Shown here: positions 49,212 to 56,300 of the stretch, in pieces
How positions within the stretch are numbered: position 1 is the stretch's first letter
Layout of the letters: every line of letters begins with the position of its first letter
Assembly (NCBI RefSeq): GCF_027706745.1
Contig: NZ_JAQFWP010000040.1
Coordinates: forward strand, 1 to 64,000
Length of the DNA stretch: 64,000 bases
Origin: Nocardiopsis suaedae
GTDB lineage: Bacteria > Actinomycetota > Actinomycetes > Streptosporangiales > Streptosporangiaceae
Reading direction: 5' to 3'
Made by a program: the position numbers and the translations under genes
Notes under the pieces: generated by a model
The model's input: only the letters and a program-made list of their open reading frames with translations
Told to the model about the DNA's origin: nothing
Databases searched by the model: none

Positions 49212-50342
49212 ATGAGCCGCCGTATCGCCGTGGTCGGCGCCGGGCCCGCGGGCCTGGCCCTGGCCCGCGTCCTGCACCGCAACGGCCACCGGGCCGCCGT
49301 CTTCGAACGCGACCCCCACCCCCGCGCACGCTCCCAGGGCGGCACCCTGGACCTGCACGAAGGGCTGGGCCTGCTCGCCCTGGAAAAGGCGGGCCTGCTG
49401 GAGGGCTTCCGCGCGCTGGCCCGCCCCGAGGGCCAGGCCATGCGCATCCTGGACACCGACGGCACCGTCCTGCGCGACTGGCGGCCCCGCCCCGGCGAGG
49501 AGGCCAACCCCGAGATCGACCGCGGTGACCTGCGCCGCCTGCTTCTGGGCCCCCTGGACGTGCAGTGGGGGCGCGCAGTGGCCCATGCGGTGCCCCGGCC
49601 CGGCGGCGGCGCCCTCGCCTGCTTCGCCGACGGGCACCGGGAGGCCTTCGACCTGGTCGTCGGCGCGGACGGGGCGCGGTCCCGCGTCCGGGCGGCGGTC
49701 TCGGCCGCAGTGCCGCACTACACCGGCGTCACCATGGTCGAATCCGGCCTGGAGGACCTCGACCGGGACCACCCCGACCTGGCCCGCCTCATCGGCGACG
49801 GGTCGGTGGCCGCCTACGGCCCCGGCCGCTCCCTGGTCGCCCAGCGCACCAGCGGCGGCCGCGCCAAGGTCTACGCCCAGTTCCGCACGCCGCAGCCCGA
49901 GCGCACCGGCGCCAGGGGCGCCGGCCCGTCGGCCGAGCGCGAACGCCTACTGTCCCTGTTCGACGGGTGGGCCGACCCCCTCCTGGAGCTGGTGCGCCGC
50001 GGCACCTCCTTCGTCCGCCGCCCGCTGTACACCCTGCCCGCCTCCCACACCTGGGAGCACGTGCCCGGGGTGACGCTGCTGGGCGACGCCGCCCACCTGA
50101 TGCCCCCGCTGGGGGCGGGGGCGAACCTGGCGCTGCTGGAGGGGGCCGAACTCGCCGAGGCCGTCGCCGGCGCCGACCCCTCGGACCCGGCGCGCCTGGA
50201 CGCGGCGATGCGCGGCTTCGAGGAGCGCATGCGCGAGCGCGCCGCCGGTTGGGCGCGCATCACCACCGAAGGGCTGCAGCGCCTGGTGGGCCCGGACCCC
50301 GCCCAGGCCCTGGCCCTGTTCGACGGGGTCCACCCCTCCTGA
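49212..50342 (+). CDS. FAD-dependent monooxygenase, Tet(X)-like
   Basis: A 376-residue flavoprotein monooxygenase. FAD motif IAVVGAGPAGLALARVLHRN, then GGTLDLHEGLGLLALEKAGL, the DG motif VVGADGARSRVRAAVS and the GD motif VTLLGDAAHLMPPLGAGANL. The GGTLDLH-x-G and NPEIDRGDLRRLLLGPL segments resemble those of the tetracycline-hydroxylating Tet(X). Tetracycline activity is not proven. ATG at 49212. The divergent TetR_C-type regulator supports a drug-response role. Confidence 0.88.
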   Translation: MSRRIAVVGAGPAGLALARVLHRNGHRAAVFERDPHPRARSQGGTLDLHEGLGLLALEKAGLLEGFRALARPEGQAMRILDTDGTVLRDWRPRPGEEANPEIDRGDLRRLLLGPLDVQWGRAVAHAVPRPGGGALACFADGHREAFDLVVGADGARSRVRAAVSAAVPHYTGVTMVESGLEDLDRDHPDLARLIGDGSVAAYGPGRSLVAQRTSGGRAKVYAQFRTPQPERTGARGAGPSAERERLLSLFDGWADPLLELVRRGTSFVRRPLYTLPASHTWEHVPGVTLLGDAAHLMPPLGAGANLALLEGAELAEAVAGADPSDPARLDAAMRGFEERMRERAAGWARITTEGLQRLVGPDPAQALALFDGVHPS

Positions 50343-50372
50343 CCGCGCCGGTTCCGGTCCCGGGCCGCGGCG

Positions 50373-50789
50373 TCAGCCGGCGTTGAACGCCTGCCCGACG
50401 CTCAGCGTGTCCTCGTACAGGTGCATGCGGACGATCCGCCCGTCCTCGACCACCAGGTGCATGGCCGCCGGTGTGGTGAACTCCTTGCCCGTGGCCGCGG
50501 CGGTGTGCGTCCAGACCGCCAGCAGTACGGCGTCGCCGCCTTCGACGATGACGCGCTCCAGCACGACCTGGCTCATGCCGGGCGCGAAGTGCGGCCACAT
50601 CGTGGTGAAGTACGGCGCGACCTCCTCCCGGCGGGTACGGCGCCCGGTCCAGGGCAGCGCGTCGCTTCCGGGGACGTGCCAGTCGATCTCCTCGGCGAAG
50701 AGTTCCTGGATGCCCTCGGGGTCCTGGGCGCCCAGGCGCTCCACGAACTTCTCGGACACGGTCCGCGTGGTCTGGGTATCCGTTGCCAT
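50373..50789 (-). CDS. NTF2-like/SnoaL-type protein
   Basis: A 138-residue protein with an NTF2-like pattern: FVERLGAQDPEGIQELFAEE, IDWHVPGSDALPWTGRRTRR, VIVEGGDAVLLAVWTHTAAA and MHLVVEDGRIVRMHLYEDTL. Such folds act in ketosteroid-isomerase or cyclase chemistry or ligand binding. ATG 50789. It follows the SDR gene on the same strand (70-bp gap), so both are probably controlled together by the Rrf2 regulator. Confidence 0.85.
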   Translation of the reverse strand: MATDTQTTRTVSEKFVERLGAQDPEGIQELFAEEIDWHVPGSDALPWTGRRTRREEVAPYFTTMWPHFAPGMSQVVLERVIVEGGDAVLLAVWTHTAAATGKEFTTPAAMHLVVEDGRIVRMHLYEDTLSVGQAFNAG

Positions 50790-50859
50790 CGTCGTCGTCC
50801 TCGTCTTCTCGGTGGTGTGATGCGTCCCGCCCGGGCGATCGGGCCCCGGCGTCGGGCTC

Positions 50860-51597
50860 TCAGAGCTGTGTGGTGCCGCCGTCGACGAGCAGTTCCGCGC
50901 CGGTGGTGAAAGCGCTCTGATCGCCGGCCAGGTACAGGGCGGTGGCGGCGACCTCGTCGGGGCGTCCGAGGCGGCCCAGCGGGGTCGCCGGCCCCGGCGG
51001 GGAGCCGTGCGGGAGGGCGTCGCGGAGCCCGTCCCCGCCCGGGGTCTCGACAGGGCCGGGCGTGAGGGCGTTGACGCGGATTCCGCGGTCGGCCAGTTCG
51101 GCGGCCCAGGTCCGGGCGAGGCTGCGGATGGCGGCTTTGGTGGCGGCGTAGACGCCCAGCCCCGGGGCGGCCCTCAGGGCCGCGCTGGAGGAGAGCAGCA
51201 TGACCGAGGCGCCGGCCCTCAGCAGCGGGAGCGCCTTTTGGACCGTGAAGACCGTGCCCTTGAGGTTGATCGCGGCGGTGCGGTCGTACTCCTCTTCGGT
51301 GATGGCGCCGAGCGGGCCGTAGTCCCCGACCCCGGCGTTGGCCGCCACGATGTCCAGGCGGCCGCTGCCCTCGGCGATGCGGGCGAAGAGGCGGTCGAGG
51401 TCGCCGAGGTCGGAGGCGTCGCCCTGGACGGCGATGCCCCGGGCGCCGACCTGTGCGGCGGCGGCGTCCAGTTCGGCCTTGCGGCGGCCGGTGAGGTAGA
51501 CGGTCGCGCCCTCGGAGGCGAAGCGGCGGGCGATCGCCAGGCCGATGCCGCTGGAGGCGCCGGTGACCAGGGCGGTCTTGTCGTCCAGCTGTCCCAT
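50860..51597 (-). CDS. SDR-family oxidoreductase
   Basis: A 245-residue short-chain dehydrogenase: ALVTGASSGIGLAIARRFAS, VAANAGVGDYGPLG, then MLLSSSAALRAAPGLGVYAA, TKAAIRSL with the catalytic Ser-Tyr-Lys, and the C-terminal LVDGGTTQL. ATG 51597. The promoter has the palindrome GTAAC-N7-GTTAC (51619-51635). The Rrf2 gene is directly upstream on the same strand. Confidence 0.92.
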   Translation of the reverse strand: MGQLDDKTALVTGASSGIGLAIARRFASEGATVYLTGRRKAELDAAAAQVGARGIAVQGDASDLGDLDRLFARIAEGSGRLDIVAANAGVGDYGPLGAITEEEYDRTAAINLKGTVFTVQKALPLLRAGASVMLLSSSAALRAAPGLGVYAATKAAIRSLARTWAAELADRGIRVNALTPGPVETPGGDGLRDALPHGSPPGPATPLGRLGRPDEVAATALYLAGDQSAFTTGAELLVDGGTTQL

Positions 51598-51618
51598 GGG
51601 GTTCTCCGAATCTTTGAC

Positions 51619-51635
51619 GTAACCATTTTTGTTAC
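51619..51635 (-). promoter_or_regulatory. GTAAC operator before the SDR gene
   Basis: GTAAC-CATTTTT-GTTAC is a perfect 5+5 palindrome with a seven-base spacer, 21 bp upstream of the SDR start. Related GTAAC repeats occur upstream of the Rrf2 gene (52156-52174). Confidence 0.6.
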
Positions 51636-51688
51636 ATTTGAGGCCGCGGAATGCGCCCCCGTGTCCCGGGGAGGCCGGGGGCCTGCGG

Positions 51689-52120
51689 TCAGGCGGCCTT
51701 CAACACGTCGCGCAGCACGTCCTCCAGCGTGGTCCCGGCCAGCTCCCTGCGCAGGGCGGCCTCCACGCCGTCGTACACGGCGGACAGCGCCGGCCCGATG
51801 CCCTGGCCCACGACGCACTCGGGGTCCGGCACCGCGCGGTGCAGGGCGAAGACCGGCCCCGGCTCGATCGCCCGGTAGACGTCGAGCAGGGTGAGCGACG
51901 CCAGGTCCCGGGTGAGCCTCCAGCCCGCCCCCGCGCCCCGCTGCGACTCGACCAGGCCGGCCTTGCGCAGCTCGGCCAGCAGGCGGCGGATCACCACCGG
52001 GTTGGTGTTGACGCTCGTCGCGATCTGCTCGGAGGTGGCGACCTCGTGGCCGCGCCGCTGGTACAGCCCGATCCATGTCAGGGCGTGCGCCGCGACGGTC
52101 AGTCTGCTGTTGGCGCTCAC
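51689..52120 (-). CDS. Rrf2-family transcriptional regulator (YwnA-like)
   Basis: A 143-residue Rrf2 protein: VAAHALTWIGLYQRRGHEVA, TSEQIATSVNTNPVVIRRLL, GLVESQRGAGAGWRLTRDLA and PDPECVVGQGIGPALSAVYD. Only one cysteine remains, so it is not an Fe-S cluster type like IscR but resembles the thiol- or redox-responsive YwnA group. ATG 52120. It heads the SDR and NTF2-like genes; GTAAC palindromes upstream of both suggest one regulon. Confidence 0.92.
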   Translation of the reverse strand: MSANSRLTVAAHALTWIGLYQRRGHEVATSEQIATSVNTNPVVIRRLLAELRKAGLVESQRGAGAGWRLTRDLASLTLLDVYRAIEPGPVFALHRAVPDPECVVGQGIGPALSAVYDGVEAALRRELAGTTLEDVLRDVLKAA

Positions 52121-52155
52121 GAGGGCTCCGCCTTCCCGGCCTTCTCGACTTCAGT

Positions 52156-52174
52156 CGTAACCGTAACCGTTACG
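52156..52174 (-). promoter_or_regulatory. GTAAC repeats before the Rrf2 gene
   Basis: CGTAACCGTAACCGTTACG holds two direct GTAAC units followed by the inverted GTTAC, giving the palindrome GTAAC-C-GTTAC at its right half. It is 36 bp upstream of the Rrf2 ATG and resembles the SDR-gene operator. Confidence 0.55.
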
Positions 52175-52441
52175 ACAACTCGGGGCAAGCCCGGCCCCCC
52201 CTGCGGCGCGGACGGCGCCGTGCAGGCGATCTGCCCCGTCCCGTGGGCCGGGGGCCGCCCGCCGCCGGCCATGGCACCCTCCCGCACCACCGGGGGGCGG
52301 GGCCGGGGTTTCGTTTGGGCGGCCCCGGGCGGGCGCGGTGACGGTTCGGACCGCCCTCCCGGCCTGACCCCCGGTAACGCCCACTTATCGGGGGTCAGTT
52401 TTCCCGCCCTCTCGGAACCCTGTTTTGTTTGCGGAACATGA

Positions 52442-52477
52442 ATAACGTAACAAGGTAACGTAATTAACTAACGTTAT
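52442..52477 (+). promoter_or_regulatory. AT-rich dyad upstream of a GNAT gene
   Basis: ATAACGTAA and TAACGTTAT form the outer arms of a dyad, with AAGGTAACGTAATTAACTA inside. Three GTAAC/TAACG units recur, as near the Rrf2 gene. It lies about 80 bp before the GNAT start at 52560, in the only AT-rich stretch of this interval. The rest of the interval 52175-52441 shows nothing. Confidence 0.45.
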
Positions 52478-52559
52478 GCGGGTTGGGGTGGAGAGGCCCC
52501 GACCAGAGCCCCCCGGGGGGCGGCAGGGGACGCGCCCGCCGCCAAGTACCGTGGGGCCG

Positions 52560-52997
52560 ATGACGACCCGGCTGGCCACCCGTTCGGTCCGCGCCGCCGA
52601 CGCGGAGAGCCTGGTACCGCTGTTCGCGGCCCTGTCGCATCCCGCGACCCCTGCGCAGTTGCGCAGCCGTCTTGAGCGTCTGGCCGGGGACCCCGCCTAT
52701 GAGGCCTGGGGCGTCGAGTCGGAGACAGCGCAGTTGGTGGGCTTCGCCGCCGGACACCTGCTGTTCCCCATCGAGGACGACGTTCCGGCCGCCCAGCTCA
52801 TCGCACTGGTGGCGGCCGGGAACGCGCGAGGGCGGGGTGTGGGCACGGCGCTGTGCACCGCATTCGAGCAGTGGGCCCGCGGGCAGGGCGCGGCCCGGGC
52901 CCTGCTGAACTCCTCGAGCACACGGGGCGGGGCCCACGCCTTCTACACGCGGCGCGGCTACACCGCCTCGGGCGTGCGGTTCACCAAACCCCTGTAG
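52560..52997 (+). CDS. GNAT-family N-acetyltransferase
   Basis: A 145-residue acetyltransferase. MTTRLATRSVRAADAESLVP opens it. AAQLIALVAAGNARGRGVGT is the acetyl-CoA loop (RGRGVG) with the preceding beta4 strand, and AHAFYTRRGYTASGVRF is motif B. This is the aminoglycoside 6'-acetyltransferase-like small GNAT layout, but the substrate is unknown. ATG 52560 without a strong ribosome binding site, possibly leaderless. Confidence 0.88.
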   Translation: MTTRLATRSVRAADAESLVPLFAALSHPATPAQLRSRLERLAGDPAYEAWGVESETAQLVGFAAGHLLFPIEDDVPAAQLIALVAAGNARGRGVGTALCTAFEQWARGQGAARALLNSSSTRGGAHAFYTRRGYTASGVRFTKPL

Positions 52998-53371
52998 CCG
53001 TTCACCGCCTCCGGCCCGGATCCCGGTGCGGTGTCGGCATCTCTCCCCCAACGCGGTCCCACCGGCCCCATAGCGACGCACCACCCGGGCTCCGCCGCCG
53101 CCCCGGCCGGGCAGGCACCGCCCCCGCCTGTTGGTGAGACCCCACACACCCCCGCCCCGCATACCCTGGGCGACCAGGGGCCCAGCCGCCGCCTTCCAGC
53201 CGGGCTCAAGCAGCGCTTTGGCCCATTCCTACAAACTCGGACCCGCAATGTTGCGCCGAGACCGACATGGCACCGGCGCCCCGCACACGCAAGGGTGGAA
53301 ACCTGCCCGGGCAACCGCCCCCCGCCACGGCGCACGGTCACTGGTCACCACGAAGAAAGGGCTCGGTCGGC
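52998..53371. other. Upstream region of the acyl-CoA carboxylase gene
   Basis: No supported gene. It is GC-rich with only long shadow frames. The promoter of the carboxylase gene must lie here, but no hexamers can be fixed. An AAAGGG 12-17 bases before the TTG at 53372 is the probable ribosome binding site. Confidence 0.4.
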
Positions 53372-56300
53372 TTGTTCACGACAATCGCCATCGTCAACCG
53401 CGGCGAGGCCGCCATGCGCCTCATCCACGCCGCACGCGACCTGTCCGCCCGAACCGGCACCCCGGTGCAGACCGTCGCCCTGCACACCGACGTCGACCGC
53501 ACCGCCGCCTTCGTCCGCGAAGCCGACACCGCCTACGAGATCGGCCCCGCCGCCCAGCGCCCCTACCTCGACCTCAAGGCCCTCGAACGCGCCCTCGTCG
53601 ACACCGGCGCCGACGCCGCCTGGGTCGGCTGGGGCTTCGTCGCCGAAGACCCCGCCTTCGCCGAACTGTGCGACCAGCTCGGCATCACCTTCATCGGCCC
53701 CAGCGCCCAGGCCATGCGCGACCTCGGCGACAAGATCGGCGCCAAACTCCTGGCCGAACAGGTCGGCGTGCCCGTCGCCCCCTGGAGCCGCGGCGCCGTG
53801 GCCACCCTCGACGACGCCCTGGCCGCCGCCTCCGGCATCGGCTACCCCCTCATGCTCAAGGCCGCCGCCGGCGGCGGCGGCCGCGGCATCCGCGTCATCA
53901 ACGACGCCGACGAACTCGCCGAGGCCTTCGACCGCACCAGCGCCGAAGCCGCCCGCGCCTTCGGATCGGGCACCGTCTTCCTCGAACGCCTGGTCACCGG
54001 CGCCCGCCACGTCGAAGTCCAGGTCATCGCCGACGGCCAGGGCACCGCCTGGGCCCTGGGCGTGCGCGACTGCTCCATCCAGCGCCGCAACCAGAAGATC
54101 ATCGAGGAGTCGGCCTCCCCCCTCCTGGACGCCGACCAGACCGCCGAACTCAAGGCCTCCGCCGAACGCCTGGCCCTGGCCGTGGGCTACCGCGGCGCCG
54201 CCACCGTGGAGTTCCTCTACCACCCCGGCGAACGCCTCTTCGCCTTCCTCGAGGTCAACACCCGCCTCCAGGTCGAACACCCCATCACCGAATCCACCAC
54301 CGGCATCGACCTGGTCGCCGCCCAGCTGTCGGTGGCCGCCGGCCACCCCCTCACCGGCGTCGCCCCCCACGAGCGCGGCCACGCCGTCGAGGCCCGCCTC
54401 AACGCCGAGGACCCCGACCGCGACTTCGCCCCCTGCCCCGGCCGCATCGCCCGCCTCGAACTGCCCGCCGGCCCCGGCATCCGCGTCGACACCGGCGTCG
54501 CCGAAGGCGACACCATCCCCGCCGAATTCGACTCCATGATCGCCAAGATCATCGCCCACGGCCGCGACCGCGACGAGGCCCTGGCCCGCCTGCGCCGCGC
54601 CCTGCGCGAGACCACCGTGGTCATCGACGGCGGCGCCACCAACAAGAGCTTCGTACTGGACCTGCTCGACCAGCCCGAGGTCACCGGCGCCACCGCCGAC
54701 ACCGGCTGGATCGACCGCGTCCGCGCCCAGGGCCGCCTGTCCGGCGCCCCCCACGCCGCCGTCGCCCTGACCGCCGCCGCCATCGAGGCCTACGAGGAGG
54801 AAGAGGGCGCCGCCCGCGACCACCTGCTCGCCACCGCCTTCGGCGGCCGCCCCCAGGCCCGCCACGAGACCGGCCGCCCCCTGGCCCTCAAACTCCGCGG
54901 CGCCACCTACCAGGTCCTGCTCGCCCGCACCGGCGCCGACCGGTTCCGCGCCCACATCACCTCCGGCGAGCACACCGCCACCGCCCAGGTCCACCTGCAC
55001 CGCCACGACGCCCACACCGGCCAGATCACCGTCAACGGCCACCGCCACCGCCTGCTCACCGCCACCCACGGCCCCGTCCACCTCGTCGAGGTCGACGGCA
55101 CCGCCCACCGCATCAGCCGCGACGAGGGCGGCGTCGTGCGCTCCCCGGCCCCCGCACTGGTGGTGGCCACCCCCCTGCAGGTCGGCCAGACCGTCGACGC
55201 CGGCGCCCCCGTCCTGGTGCTGGAATCGATGAAGATGGAGACGGTCCTGACCGCCCCCTTCGACGCCCGCCTGGCCGAATCCCAGGTCCAGATCGGCTCC
55301 CAGGTCGAGACCGGCGCCGCCCTGCTGCGCCTGGAGCCCCTCTCCGACACCGGCGACGCCCCCGCCCAGCAGGCCGCCGAACTCGACCTGCCCGAACCCG
55401 GCCCCGCCCCCCTGGCCCAGCGCCTGGCCGAGGGCCGGGCCGACCTGCGCGCCCGCATGCTCGGCTTCGACGCCGACCCCGCCGACCCCGACCGCGCCCT
55501 GGCCCGCTACCTGGACGACCGCAAGGCCGCCGCCGCGGCCGGAGCCTCCCCCCTCGCCGACGAGCTCGGCATCATCGAGGCCTTCGCCGACCTGGCCGAA
55601 CTCTCCCGCAACCGCCCCGCCGAAGGCGAGGCCGCCGGCGACAAGCGCGTCCACAGCACCCGCGAGCACTTCCACACCTACCTGCAGAGCCTGGACCTGG
55701 ACCGCGCCGGCCTGCCCGAGGCCTTCCGCACCCGCCTGGCCCGCGCCCTGGCCCACTACGGCATCACCGCCACCGACCGCACCCCCGCCCTGGAAGCCGC
55801 CGTCTTCCGCATCTTCCTGGCCCAGCAGCGCGCCGCCGCCGACGCCCGCACCGTCGCCGCCCTGCTGCGCACCTGGCTGGACGAGCCCGCCCCCGACCAC
55901 ACCCTGCGCGAAAGCACCGGCCTGGCCCTCGAACGCCTCATCGCCGCCACCCAGGTCCGCTTCCCCCAGCTCGCCGACCTGGCCCGCGGCGTCGTCTTCG
56001 CCTGGTTCGCCCAGCCCCTGCTGCGCCGCAACCGGGCCCGCGTCTACGCCGACGTCCGCCGCCACCTGCGCCACCTGGACGCCCACCCCCGCTCCCCCGA
56101 CCGCGCCGAACGCATCGCCCACATGGTCCGCAGCACCGAACCCCTGGTGCGGCTCCTGGGCCGGCGCCTGGCCCGCGGCACGGCCGACAACTCGGCCATG
56201 CTCGAGGTCCTCACCCGCCGCTACTACGGCAACAAGGGCCTGACCGGCGTGCACACCACCCGCGCCGCCGGCTGCGACTTCACCCTCGCCCAGCGCGACG

